From assembly GCA_038531745.1 (NCBI GenBank), contig JBCBBJ010000002.1:248001-312000 (forward strand): DNA of 64,000 nt. Reading direction: 5' to 3'. Within the stretch, counting starts at the first letter, position 1. Each line of letters starts with the position of its first letter. The notes beneath the pieces are model-generated. The model saw only the letters and a list, made by a program, of their open reading frames with translations, was not told where the DNA came from and ran no database searches. Shown piece by piece: positions 1 through 9,137 of the stretch. A program made the translations under genes and the position numbers. Origin of the DNA: CALLPQ01 sp038531745 (GTDB lineage: Bacteria > Pseudomonadota > Alphaproteobacteria > Caulobacterales > Parvularculaceae).

Positions 1-666
1 AGCGAACTCGCCGACAATCTAAAACGAAAACTGCTGATTGATGTACTGATGAATAATGTTGGTATCTTGAACAATGAGCACAAAAAAAGCCCCGACGGGT
101 TCGAAATGTCCTATGCGGTCAATCTGCTGGGGCAGCATTTATTGAGTGAACGCCTCCTCGCCGACGGTCTTTTCAACCGGGGGGGATTAATCGTTAATAT
201 GGCGTCGGGGGGGCTTTATAACCAACCGTTGAACACTGCCCTGCTTGATCAAGAGGCGGAGGGTTTTGATGGTCTTATGGCCTATGCGGCGCATAAGCGC
301 GCGCAAATTGCCCTTGGCGACTATTGGCGACGCCACGGCGCGGCGGCGGAGCTTTTTGCCTACACCATGCATCCGGGATGGGTGCGCACAAGCGGTGTTG
401 AGGCAAGCCTGCCCGCGTTTAACAAGGTGCTGAAGCCACTGCTGCGCACCGCCGATCAGGCGGCGGATACAGCCCTATGGCTGGCACAAAAACGCCCACC
501 AACCCGCGACAATGTCGTCTGGTTTGATCGCAAACAACGCTCCCCCTATTTGTTTGACGATACCCGCACACCGCATGTCACAACACTGGAACTCCTTGCC
601 CGGTTGGACAGCGATCTTGCGTCGGCGGGCATCACCCCGCCGGACTTTGCGCAGAACAAAACCTGA
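1..666 (+). CDS. Short-chain dehydrogenase/reductase, 5' end cut by window
   Basis: NAD(P)-dependent oxidoreductase of the SDR superfamily. The reading frame is open from the first base, so the Rossmann glycine motif lies upstream of the window. What remains shows the SDR order: DVLMNNVGIL (the NNAG motif), a long helix with NLLGQHLL, the serine strand (VNMASGG) and the catalytic AYAAHK (YxxxK). The C-terminal part, with HPGWVRTSGV and a late 'DQAADTALWLA' segment, resembles the DHRS12-like subgroup. The in-frame ATG at 49 is internal to the NNVG motif and cannot be the true start. The substrate cannot be told. It converges on the LysM gene with only 3 bases between stops. Confidence 0.85.
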   Translation, partial: SELADNLKRKLLIDVLMNNVGILNNEHKKSPDGFEMSYAVNLLGQHLLSERLLADGLFNRGGLIVNMASGGLYNQPLNTALLDQEAEGFDGLMAYAAHKRAQIALGDYWRRHGAAAELFAYTMHPGWVRTSGVEASLPAFNKVLKPLLRTADQAADTALWLAQKRPPTRDNVVWFDRKQRSPYLFDDTRTPHVTTLELLARLDSDLASAGITPPDFAQNKT

Positions 667-669
667 GCC

Positions 670-1641
670 CTACCGGCCGGGATCGGCATCCCCGTCGGGA
701 ACGGAGAGAACCTGGCCCGGGAAAATCAGATCGGGGTCGCGGATTTGATCAACATTGGCCTCATAAATAATCGTATACTGAGCACCGCTGCCATAAGCAC
801 GCCGGGCAATGCGCCACAGGCTGTTACCGGGCTGAACAACAACCTGACCATCGCGCAAGGCAATCTGTTCTGATGTGGCCCGTTCAAAAGGCAATTCAAT
901 CACATATTCGGCCCGGCCATCATCGCTATACTGAATGATCAGGAGTGAATAAACGCCCGGCGCCATGGCGGCGGTTGCTGTCCAGCGCCCGGTGGCCCCG
1001 GCGGTGACCGAAGCAAGCAATTGGCGGTTCACCAGAATGTCCACCCGTTTGTTGGGCTCTGCGCGGCCAGAAAAGATCACGCTTTCAGAATCGTCATAGT
1101 CAATCGTATCGAGGCTTAATGGACCATAGCCGGCATCCGCCGGGCGCACGGTCTGGATCACTTCAGTGGCCCCGCCCGGTGTTGTGCGCACAATCAGGGG
1201 GCGCTCCCCCTCCTCTGGCACGTGGATCACCACGGTTTCCGCCGACCGCAATTCCAGCCCATCAGGTGTTGTCATCGTCAGGGATAGTTCTGTGGTCCCG
1301 CCGCCCAATGGCGCATCGGTCACAACGATCCAGGAGCCACTGCCATCTACGGTTGTGGTGGCCAACACCTCCCCATTGGCAACGATGCTGATCTCGGAGC
1401 CGGGCTCGCCAATACCCGCAATGACGGCATTGCCGCCCGCATCAACCCGCACGATGTCAAAGCTTGGTGGTGTGGGGCCAAGCGCCCCCGGGGCGGGCGC
1501 CGGGTCGCTGTCGGGCCCGGTATCACCATCAATCGTTTCCTGCTCATTTTTCGGCAGGTCCAGAAGGTGAAACCGTTCAACCGCTTTCCATGCAATAAAG
1601 CCGAGCATAATAAGCAGCAAAAAAAGAACAACAAATCGCAT
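670..1641 (-). CDS. Membrane-anchored LysM protein with Ig-like repeats
   Basis: Probable envelope protein that binds peptidoglycan. One N-terminal membrane segment (MRFVVLFLLLIMLGFIAW) is followed by an acidic, proline-rich linker, two or three beta-rich Ig/Big-like stretches ('GEPGSEISIVANG', 'GRAEPNKRVDILVN') and a C-terminal LysM domain of about 50 residues (VQPGNSLWRIARRAYG ... DPDLIFPGQVLSVP). I chose the ATG at 1641 because AGGTGG lies 9 bases upstream and the membrane segment begins there; a TTG at 1665 would add eight polar residues. Similar proteins in Alphaproteobacteria carry the same order of anchor, Ig-like repeats and LysM. No catalytic domain is visible. It is divergent from the LOG gene. 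Confidence 0.85.
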   Translation of the reverse strand: MRFVVLFLLLIMLGFIAWKAVERFHLLDLPKNEQETIDGDTGPDSDPAPAPGALGPTPPSFDIVRVDAGGNAVIAGIGEPGSEISIVANGEVLATTTVDGSGSWIVVTDAPLGGGTTELSLTMTTPDGLELRSAETVVIHVPEEGERPLIVRTTPGGATEVIQTVRPADAGYGPLSLDTIDYDDSESVIFSGRAEPNKRVDILVNRQLLASVTAGATGRWTATAAMAPGVYSLLIIQYSDDGRAEYVIELPFERATSEQIALRDGQVVVQPGNSLWRIARRAYGSGAQYTIIYEANVDQIRDPDLIFPGQVLSVPDGDADPGR

Positions 1642-1851
1642 GTGACCAACCCACCTGTCCGCCAAGAAGCCTCCGAGGGCATTATTCTATGCGCTCCCCG
1701 GGGTTGGTGCAAATCGTCTGCACAGGGCGCCTCTTGAGGGCACAAAAACCGGTTCCCACTTCCCTCGGCACCCCTTATTGTAAAGACATTCGTGATAACA
1801 AGAAGCGGCGCACCCGAAACCGCCCCTATCCCCGGAAAGAGTAATCAACCC

Positions 1852-2406
1852 ATGAAATCGATTTGTGTCTATTGCGGCTCCAGCCCAGGTGATGATCCCG
1901 CATTTTCAAAAACTGCCAAAGACATCGGTCAATTGGCCGCCGAACGCGGCTGGCGGGTTGTTTATGGCGGCGGGCGCATGGGGTTGATGGGCGATACAGC
2001 CTCCAGCGCCCGCGACCATGGCGGCAAGGTTTTTGGCGTCATCCCAAAATTCCTCACCGAAATTGAGGGCATTCTGGAGGGAGTTGAACATAAGATCGTT
2101 GAGACCATGCATGAGCGCAAAATGCTGATGTTTGAGGAAGCCGATGTGTTCTGCACCTTGCCGGGGGGTATCGGCACGTTAGAGGAAATTATCGAAACCT
2201 TATCCTGGGCGCGGTTATCGCTTCACCACAAACCGATCATCGTGGCCAATATCAATGATTTCTGGTCACCGCTGGAAGAATTGCTGAACCATATTGTTGA
2301 TCGCCAATTCGCCCCCGATTTTATGTTGAAGAGCATCCAGTTTGTGAACAGCGCCGAAGCTGTTTTCGATGCGGCAGACGATGCGCTCTTACGCAATAAA
2401 GCCTGA
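1852..2406 (+). CDS. LOG family protein (nucleoside 5'-monophosphate phosphoribohydrolase-like)
   Basis: Cytosolic enzyme of the LOG ('lonely guy') / TIGR00730 family, 184 residues, the usual length. Family members remove ribose 5'-phosphate from nucleotides, including cytokinin nucleotides; the bacterial physiological substrate is often AMP or unknown. Signatures are the N-terminal ICVYCGSSPG, VYGGGRMGLMG, and the diagnostic PGGIGTLEE followed by a conserved helix (IIETLSWARL). The ATG at 1852 is preferred because the family begins with MKSICVYCGS and GGAAAGAG lies upstream; the in-frame codon at 1792 would add an unrelated 20 residues. It is followed by a small RHH gene on the same strand. 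Confidence 0.9.
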   Translation: MKSICVYCGSSPGDDPAFSKTAKDIGQLAAERGWRVVYGGGRMGLMGDTASSARDHGGKVFGVIPKFLTEIEGILEGVEHKIVETMHERKMLMFEEADVFCTLPGGIGTLEEIIETLSWARLSLHHKPIIVANINDFWSPLEELLNHIVDRQFAPDFMLKSIQFVNSAEAVFDAADDALLRNKA

Positions 2407-2448
2407 GCGATCTTTCGGGATGTGATAGCAAGGCCGAAGGCGTCGTCC

Positions 2449-2730
2449 ATGAAAAAACGGTCCGTTACCCTGAATGGCCACCGCACAAGCTTGCTACTAG
2501 AACCGATTTTCTGGGAGATGTTGGAAGCGATTGCGGCCCATAATGAACAATCGCTGGCCCGGCTGATCCAGGATATTGATGCTGCACGCACGCCTCTTGC
2601 TGAGGACCAGGCGGGACACGATCACGCGGCAACCATGCCCAATCTCGCCTCCGCTTTACGCGTGCATGTGGTTATGTGGCTTAAATCACGAAGCCACGGA
2701 GAAATGATCGTCCCGGCCCTGAACAATTAA
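2449..2730 (+). CDS. Ribbon-helix-helix domain protein
   Basis: Small (93 residues) putative DNA-binding protein of the RHH_4 type that is common in Alphaproteobacteria. The beta-strand KKRSVTLNGHRTSLLLEP and the two following helices (FWEMLEAIAAHNEQSLARLIQDID) match the family's layout, and the C-terminal 'ASALRVHVVMWLK' segment is also characteristic. The ATG at 2449 gives the family's usual MKKRSVTL start; a GTG at 2422 would add nine residues. It follows the LOG gene by 42 bases and its 3' end overlaps the convergent glnE-like gene by 45 bases. Its target is unknown. Confidence 0.8.
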   Translation: MKKRSVTLNGHRTSLLLEPIFWEMLEAIAAHNEQSLARLIQDIDAARTPLAEDQAGHDHAATMPNLASALRVHVVMWLKSRSHGEMIVPALNN

Positions 2731-5700
2731 CGCATAGAGACGCGCGCCATCATCGGCATACCCGCGCAGGATAGGCCCGGTTTGTTCAAACCGGCTTACC
2801 CCGCAAGCTCTCGCGAGCAAGACCCCAAACCGCTTGCGGATGGGCGAGGCGTCAGGCGACTGCCACGCAGAGAATGCCTTCACCACATTAATCTGGCGCC
2901 AGAAATCGCGCGCATGGATAAGCGAATGGGCCGTTTCTGCCTCAATGAGTCCGGCATCGGCCATGGCCAGGAGGGCTTCACGTGGTGCAGCGGCGGATAA
3001 AAATGGATGGCTCGCCGCATGACGGAAAAACAGGATACTGATCATCAGGTCGATGTCCTGCGCGGTGCCATCACGCTGATCCACCGCCCACAAATTACCA
3101 TCAGATTGCGCTGACGCCGGTCGAAGGCGCCGCTGGGCGCGCACACGGTCGAGGTCACGCACGGTAAAGTGCGCCCGGCGCACATTCTCCCCGGCATCCC
3201 GCAATATTTCCGCTGCGCTATGTCGCGCCTTATCGTTACCGGCAAAAACCACGGCGCGAGCAAGGGCAATCTGATCGTGGCATTTCGCATCATTACGCAC
3301 AAATTGCTGCCATGCGCTTGCGCCCGCCACCAGTGTGCCCGTGGGGCCACCCGGGCGAATGGTGAGGTCGGGCCGGATGCCGAAGAACCCGTCCTCAAAA
3401 GCTGCCAGATGCGCGGTAAAATCCTGCGCAAATCGGTTGGCTTTTTCCATGATGCCTTTGGCGGGCGAACGGCTGGTCAAGATAAAGCCGAGCCCCATGC
3501 GTTGACCGGCAAGGCTGTTGGCGTCCTGCGCCATGGCAAACAGCGCCAAATTTTGCAGACCCTTGCGATCGCCCGCAGGCATATGCGCCATGGTCAGACG
3601 ATATAACGCGGAGAGAAGAATGCCGTGCACCGCTTCGGCGGCGTCTGCGATCCGCGCAAAATCAGCCCCGGGGTCAGTGGCGCAAAAGGCAAGATGAGCC
3701 ATAACCCGCCCCTGCCATTGGCGCAGGGCAATGAGGGTTTTTTGACAAGCCTTCTCATCGCCCCCGTCCTCAATCGGGGGGAGCGGATAAAGCTGCACAA
3801 AAAAGTCAGGGTTCGCCAGCTGTAGGCGCAGAGTTTCATCTGTACAAAGCGCAATCAGGTCTTCGGGTGTTTGGTCAATCAGCGCATCCAGCGCATCGGG
3901 AAAGCACCCCAAACCATCGACCAGCTGCGCGCGTGGCACATCATCCGTTGCCAGAATATCGTTGAAATTGGCCCCGGCTCGGGCGGCCGTGAGCAGGCGA
4001 TCAAACTGTGCCACGGCCCGGTTCGGATATTGGGTTTCCCCAAACGCAGTAAGCAGCCCCGGGGCCCGTTCGGCAAAACGCGTACTGTCATCGCTGGCCG
4101 TTCCATCGGCGCGCTGACGCCAGGTTTCGATCATGACGCTGGTGCCACTGCCATCGGCGAAGCCCAAATCTTCCAGCTTTGACGCGTCCCCCGACGGGGC
4201 GGGCGCAGTCATATATCGACCGAACGCCTGGCGCGGGCCGAGCAGCAATTGCTGGTGACAACTTTGAGCATCAGCATAAAACCCAGCCACCAACGATTGC
4301 AAAGATGCCGCCTGATCAAAACCACTCAGGATCGCGTGGCCGTCATGGAGCGCCCCCGATAGGGGGCCCACGGACGAATGGGGTCCATCAACCCAATAGG
4401 CGGCATCGCGCACAGCCGCCAGTGAGTTGACCCCTGCCACAAAACGCTCCGCCATCAGGGCTGGCACAAGCCCGGCCGTTTGTGCTGCCTTCATCAATTC
4501 GGCGGTTGGCGCAATGCGAAACACCGGCCGATGGTGGCCCAGCGTTGCCCGGCAAATCGTCCCGATGGCGCGGTAATGCTCAAATGCCAATTTCAATTGG
4601 CCCAGCGGTTGCGCGGCGAGCGGACCCTGATCCGAGGGTGTGTGATCAGCGCGCAGGAAGGGCCGCGCCGCCCAGATTGGTGCCTCCGCCGCCTCCAGAA
4701 ACGCCCCGCCGCAATGGCGATCACCGGCAATAACACGGGCCGATGCCAGCCATGCGCGTTCACTATCAGCGCCTTGGGTGGCGATCATCCGCAAGACCTG
4801 ATCAGTTCGTTCAATCAGGCCCGCGCCGTTAATCTTTGACCCAAAGGGCGTATGCAGATGATAAAGCGCCCGTTCCCCGGATTTGCCTTCGAGAACATCG
4901 CGCAGTTCCACACTGATGCGCACCAACACCCGCTCCATATGGCTAATGGCATCGCGCTGAAAGCGGTCGGGGTCGTAAAGGATTGCGACATCAAGAGGGC
5001 CGGTCCAGTCAGTGTCCTGATGGGAAAAATCACCGCCAGCGAGGAGGAACAATCCATTAAGCGGTACACTGCCGAATTTTTCTTCAGCTTCTTCTGATGG
5101 TGAGGGCGTGTCTTCCTGATACCCCGCCAGGGCAAATTCACCGCGCTTCATGGCGCTACGCACCAGCCAGGCAAGCGCCGCCTCACAAAGGCGTTCGGCA
5201 AGATCCGTCCGCGTTTGGGCCGCCGTCTGGGTATCAAGGCTGCCGGCGATCAATCCCATGGACAAGGCAAGATCAGCCCGCTCCTTAATGGGCACCAAAA
5301 CCTGGCGCAGCACCGCGATACCGCCCGCCCCCCAATCGAGGGAGGAAAGTTGCTTGGAAAGACCGGCAATCTCCTCGCCTGCCCCGCCGGCAAGAGCGCG
5401 GGCAGCGGTTGCGGGATATTTGAACGACAGATCGCTCAGAAAAGGGGCCTCCCCGAACACTTTGAGCAATTGCAACCGATGGTGGGGATGGTCGAGGGTT
5501 GTGGTGAGCGCCGTGTCGGCGGGCGTGACCGCGCTGTCTCCCACGCTGGCCGATGACGGGCTGCGCCCCTCTGCGGCCAGTGCGTCACCCAATCTTGACC
5601 GCCAACGCGTGAGGCGAGCCAGCGCCTCGCCGGGTGCCGGGTCGATAAGGGATGAGGATGAGTGCTGCGCGGTTGAAACGCCGCCGGGTTGGCTAATTGT

Positions 5701-5925
5701 TTGCGGAGCACTCACCGAGCCAGCCGTGGACGCGTCCTGAGAATACGTCTCGCCAGTTACTGAGCCTGTCTCTGGGCCCGTCTCTGAGCCCATAGCGTGG
5801 TCCTGAACCTGACCGGCAGGTGGGCGATGGAGAACAGAGCGCTTTGGCCGTGGTCCATGGCCCCCAATGGCGGATGGTGTGTCGGTTTTTCCTCGGTGCA
5901 TTTGACCCGCTTCCCCTTTCAGCAT
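2686..5925 (-). CDS. glnE: Divergent GlnE-like protein (glutamine synthetase adenylyltransferase family)
   Basis: GlnE adds and removes AMP on glutamine synthetase in response to nitrogen state, using two nucleotidyltransferase halves. This protein (1079 residues, longer than the usual ~950-1000) keeps the family's overall order: an N-half with GPLDVAILYD (around residue 312), 'FGSKINGAGLIERTDQVLRM' and 'SARVIAGD', and a C-half with IRPGGPTGTLV, 'IALARAVVFAGN', and 'QDIDLMISILFFRHAASHPF'. The metal-binding SD-x-D signatures look eroded: the first half has P-L-D, and the second half, near residue 812 (GQRMGLGFIL), has neither aspartate. The first ~110 residues are low-complexity (Ser/Thr/Gly/Glu), so the true start may lie further in. 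It stands divergent from the ClC gene. Confidence 0.7.
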   Translation of the reverse strand: MLKGEAGQMHRGKTDTPSAIGGHGPRPKRSVLHRPPAGQVQDHAMGSETGPETGSVTGETYSQDASTAGSVSAPQTISQPGGVSTAQHSSSSLIDPAPGEALARLTRWRSRLGDALAAEGRSPSSASVGDSAVTPADTALTTTLDHPHHRLQLLKVFGEAPFLSDLSFKYPATAARALAGGAGEEIAGLSKQLSSLDWGAGGIAVLRQVLVPIKERADLALSMGLIAGSLDTQTAAQTRTDLAERLCEAALAWLVRSAMKRGEFALAGYQEDTPSPSEEAEEKFGSVPLNGLFLLAGGDFSHQDTDWTGPLDVAILYDPDRFQRDAISHMERVLVRISVELRDVLEGKSGERALYHLHTPFGSKINGAGLIERTDQVLRMIATQGADSERAWLASARVIAGDRHCGGAFLEAAEAPIWAARPFLRADHTPSDQGPLAAQPLGQLKLAFEHYRAIGTICRATLGHHRPVFRIAPTAELMKAAQTAGLVPALMAERFVAGVNSLAAVRDAAYWVDGPHSSVGPLSGALHDGHAILSGFDQAASLQSLVAGFYADAQSCHQQLLLGPRQAFGRYMTAPAPSGDASKLEDLGFADGSGTSVMIETWRQRADGTASDDSTRFAERAPGLLTAFGETQYPNRAVAQFDRLLTAARAGANFNDILATDDVPRAQLVDGLGCFPDALDALIDQTPEDLIALCTDETLRLQLANPDFFVQLYPLPPIEDGGDEKACQKTLIALRQWQGRVMAHLAFCATDPGADFARIADAAEAVHGILLSALYRLTMAHMPAGDRKGLQNLALFAMAQDANSLAGQRMGLGFILTSRSPAKGIMEKANRFAQDFTAHLAAFEDGFFGIRPDLTIRPGGPTGTLVAGASAWQQFVRNDAKCHDQIALARAVVFAGNDKARHSAAEILRDAGENVRRAHFTVRDLDRVRAQRRLRPASAQSDGNLWAVDQRDGTAQDIDLMISILFFRHAASHPFLSAAAPREALLAMADAGLIEAETAHSLIHARDFWRQINVVKAFSAWQSPDASPIRKRFGVLLARACGVSRFEQTGPILRGYADDGARLYALIVQGRDDHFSVAS

Positions 5926-6078
5926 ATGCCCGAAAGGGTTGCACGGCTGGCATGAAAAGCCCGTTAAAACCGGGTAGGTTTTTAGTGAAAAGACACACGC
6001 CAGTCTTTACAAAACCGTAAGGCTTACCATCGGGCCATACCGCGCCAACCCACCATTGCAGATCGCCTCAAGCTTGCT

Positions 6079-7782
6079 TTGGTGTCATCTGTACAAAGAC
6101 ATAAACACGACGCCGGGGAGGGCAAACTGGCACAGACGGGTGATCCATTATCAGGTGATGCGGCAATACCTGGCTCGCTCAGCCGATTTGCGCGGCGGCT
6201 AAAGACACAGTTTCATACGATACAGGTTTGGCTTTTTGCGGTTCTGATCGGGGCGGCGGTTGGCTATGCGGTGATCGGGTTTCGCATGGCCATTGATGGT
6301 ATTTCGATCCTTGCCTTCGGCGAAACCGAGGAGACTCTGGCGAGTGCGGCGGAATCCTTAAGCTTCTGGCGAGCCTGGATGGCGCCGGTGATTGGTGGCT
6401 TTGCCGTTTCCGGCTTAATGGTGCTTGCTGATCGCTTTGACTGGCTAAAAAACGGTCGTGGGCAGAGCGTTTCCGACGTGATTGAGGCGCGCGCCGTCAC
6501 CGGCGGTTTGATCTCCGTACGCGCTGGCCTGGCCGCGGCGGCGATTTCCACTCTTTCCTTAGGCTCGGGCGCCAGCGCCGGGCGCGAGGGACCCGCCGTT
6601 CATCTGGGCGCAACCATTGCTTCTTTTCTTGATCGCTATTTCGATTTCTCCGTAAACGAACGACGCACGCTGCTGGGCTGCGGCGCGGCGGCGGCAGTTG
6701 CCACCAGTTTTAACGCGCCGATTGCGGGCGTTTTATTCGCGCTGGAGGTTATTCTTGGCAATTATGCGCTGTCTATTTTTGGCCCCATCTCACTGGCGAG
6801 CGTCACCGCGGCCATCATCGGGCGGCTCCACTATGGCGATTTTCCCGCCTTTCAGGCACCGTCCTATGGCGCAGCGGGCACTATCGAGGTGCCACTATCG
6901 GCGCTTCTTGGTCTGCTTTGCGGCATCACAGCGATTATCTTTTTGTGGCTGACGCGGTTTTTAACCGAACGCATCCGCGAAATTGCCACCAAGCGTCAAA
7001 TTTCCTTTATGGTCTTACCGCCCTTGGGCGGTGCCCTGATCGGTTTGATGGGCGCCTTTCATCCAGAGATTTTTGGTGTTGGCTATGAGGCGATTACCCG
7101 GGCTTTTAACGGTAATTATACGCTGCAAGGCCTTTTGATCCTCCTTATCCTGAAGTTTCTGGCGACCGCCATTACCTTGTCTTGCCGCTTTGGCGGCGGG
7201 GTTTTTTCACCGGGCTTGTTTTTGGGGGTTTTTGCCGGTGCCGCCTTTGGCCTTGTGATCAATGATCTTGTGCCCGGTGCCAATGCCGATCCTGGCTATT
7301 ATGCCATGGTGGGTATGGGCGCTGTGGCGGGCGCCATCATGGGGGCACCAATATCCACCACGCTGATCGCCTTTGAACTGACCGGCGATTATGGTATCAC
7401 TATTTCCTTGATGGTTGCGGTATCAGTTGCCACACTGATCACCCAGACCGTCTTTCGAAAATCCTTTTTTCACTGGCAATTGTCACGGCGCGGCTATGAC
7501 CTATCGGACGGCCCGCAAGGCGTCCTACTCCAAACCATCCGTGTACGCGAGGTTATGGAGCGTATGCCGCCCCAAAACCCGCTGGACAAAGACGCACCGC
7601 GCCTGATCGATAGCAACTCCCTTGGCAAGGCGCTCGCAACCCTTGAAGAGCATGATGAAACCGGCCTGCCCGTGGTGACCAATAAAGCGCCCGATGATCC
7701 CATTGGCTATCTGACCCGGGTGCGGGCTTTGGGCGCCTATAACCGTGCCCTCATTGAAAGCCATGTGGAGCACCACCGATAG
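6079..7782 (+). CDS. ClC family chloride channel/transporter
   Basis: Inner-membrane chloride channel or Cl-/H+ antiporter, 567 residues with 10-12 membrane segments. Motifs are GRGQSVSDV (selectivity region), GSGASAGREGPAVH (the GREGP motif with the gating glutamate), FNAPIAGVLFALEV and GGVFSPGLFLGVFAGA (the GxFxP motif). The residue after the glutamate in 'FALEV' is valine where Cl-/H+ exchangers such as E. coli ClcA carry a second glutamate, which fits a channel-like or uncoupled mode. The C-terminus (about residues 480-567) looks like one CBS-type half rather than a full CBS pair. The start is TTG at 6079; the soluble N-terminal ~45 residues leave room for a later start. Confidence 0.87.
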   Translation: MVSSVQRHKHDAGEGKLAQTGDPLSGDAAIPGSLSRFARRLKTQFHTIQVWLFAVLIGAAVGYAVIGFRMAIDGISILAFGETEETLASAAESLSFWRAWMAPVIGGFAVSGLMVLADRFDWLKNGRGQSVSDVIEARAVTGGLISVRAGLAAAAISTLSLGSGASAGREGPAVHLGATIASFLDRYFDFSVNERRTLLGCGAAAAVATSFNAPIAGVLFALEVILGNYALSIFGPISLASVTAAIIGRLHYGDFPAFQAPSYGAAGTIEVPLSALLGLLCGITAIIFLWLTRFLTERIREIATKRQISFMVLPPLGGALIGLMGAFHPEIFGVGYEAITRAFNGNYTLQGLLILLILKFLATAITLSCRFGGGVFSPGLFLGVFAGAAFGLVINDLVPGANADPGYYAMVGMGAVAGAIMGAPISTTLIAFELTGDYGITISLMVAVSVATLITQTVFRKSFFHWQLSRRGYDLSDGPQGVLLQTIRVREVMERMPPQNPLDKDAPRLIDSNSLGKALATLEEHDETGLPVVTNKAPDDPIGYLTRVRALGAYNRALIESHVEHHR

Positions 7783-7847
7783 GCATTCATGACGCGCGCC
7801 CGCCGCGCTTATTGCAAAGGCGATGGCACACGCCTATCCCTGCGCCT

Positions 7848-9137
7848 ATGTGGCAACGCCTGACGACCTTTCACCAGCAAATGATGCACCCGCCAGCGGC
7901 CAACCCCGCAGGCGGCGGCGTGAGCATTGGCACGCGCGAACTTGTTTTGATCATTGCGGGGCTATGGGCGCTGAATGCCTTTGCCATTGACATGATGCTG
8001 CCGGCGCTTGGCCTGATCAGTGCAGACCTTGGCGCCCAGAACGCGAATGATCGCCAATTGATGATCATTGTCTATTTGATCTTCAACGGCACCGCGCAAA
8101 TTCCTTTTGGCCCCATCGTCGACCGGTTTGGGCGCCGGCCCGTCCTGTTGTGGGCCTTGATTGCATATGTGGTTGCCTCGCTCTTTAGCGTGCTTGCGCC
8201 CGATTTCGGGTTGATGCTGGCCGCGCGCGCCATGCAAGGCATGGCAACCGCCGCCACCCGGGTGGCCGGCCTCGCCCTTATCCGTGATGGTTTTGCCGGA
8301 CGCGCCATGGCCCAGGTGATGTCGCTTATCATGACGATTTTTATGGCAGCACCCATCATTGCACCGGCGATTGGTCAAGCGATTTTGTTTGCCGGCTCCT
8401 GGCGGTGGATCTTTGCTGCGCTGCTGCTGTACGGGTTCGCCCTTGGCGGGCTTGTGTTTTTCCGGATTGCCGAAACCATGCCCGCGGCGGCCGCGAAACC
8501 ACTTCAGATGCACGCCATCATTGGTAATTACGGGCATTTCTTCCGTAATCGGATCAGCCTTGGCTACACTTTTGGGAACGCATTCGTCTTTGCCAGCCTG
8601 TTTGCTTATATCAGCGCGTCGGAACAGATTTTCCTGGAAACCTTCAATCTGGGCAATCTGTTTGCGGTGGCGTTTGCGTTTGTGGCCCTGCCCCTTGGCG
8701 TTGCAACCATAACGAATTCCTGGCTGGTGAAATCGCTGGGCATGCGCCGCCTAAGCCATACAGCGCTGATTGTTTTTGTCTTAAGCGCGCTCGCCCATTG
8801 GGGAGTTAACGCCCTCGGCCATGAGAATATCTATTCCTTTCTTGGCCTGATGGCCGTCTCGTTTTTTGCGCTCGGCTTGATTGGCCCAAACTTTACCGCC
8901 ATCGCCATGGAGCCCATGGGTCATATCGCCGGGTCGGCTGGCGCCGCCAATGGCTTTGTGAACACCGCTTTATCGGGCGTGTTGGGCGGGGCCATCGCTC
9001 GGGGCTATGACGGCACGGTGGGGCCGATCCTCACCGGTATGGTGGCTCTGAGTGTTCTCGCCTTGATCCTGACACTGATTACCGAGCGAGGACGCTTGTT
9101 CGAACCAATTGCCCGCAACGAGCCCACAGCCCCATGA
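7848..9137 (+). CDS. MFS transporter, Bcr/CflA-type multidrug efflux
   Basis: Inner-membrane drug/H+ antiporter of the DHA1 Bcr/CflA group, 12 predicted membrane segments. The first helix FAIDMMLPALGLISADLG is the hallmark of this group (the aspartate in helix 1), followed by motif A in GPIVDRFGRRPVLLWALI and 'ARAMQGMATAATRVAGLALI' (motif B/C region). The start is uncertain: ATG at 7848 has no good ribosome site, a TTG at 7812 would add 12 residues, and ATG codons near 7881 are also possible. Its stop overlaps the rimM start by four bases (ATGA), so the two are probably cotranscribed and translationally coupled. The substrate is unknown. Confidence 0.85.
   Translation: MWQRLTTFHQQMMHPPAANPAGGGVSIGTRELVLIIAGLWALNAFAIDMMLPALGLISADLGAQNANDRQLMIIVYLIFNGTAQIPFGPIVDRFGRRPVLLWALIAYVVASLFSVLAPDFGLMLAARAMQGMATAATRVAGLALIRDGFAGRAMAQVMSLIMTIFMAAPIIAPAIGQAILFAGSWRWIFAALLLYGFALGGLVFFRIAETMPAAAAKPLQMHAIIGNYGHFFRNRISLGYTFGNAFVFASLFAYISASEQIFLETFNLGNLFAVAFAFVALPLGVATITNSWLVKSLGMRRLSHTALIVFVLSALAHWGVNALGHENIYSFLGLMAVSFFALGLIGPNFTAIAMEPMGHIAGSAGAANGFVNTALSGVLGGAIARGYDGTVGPILTGMVALSVLALILTLITERGRLFEPIARNEPTAP

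Noticed and set aside
5150..5740. Open plus-strand frame opposite the N-terminus of the GlnE-like gene
   Set aside because: Low-complexity composition mirrors the repeat-rich glnE start; no ribosome site.
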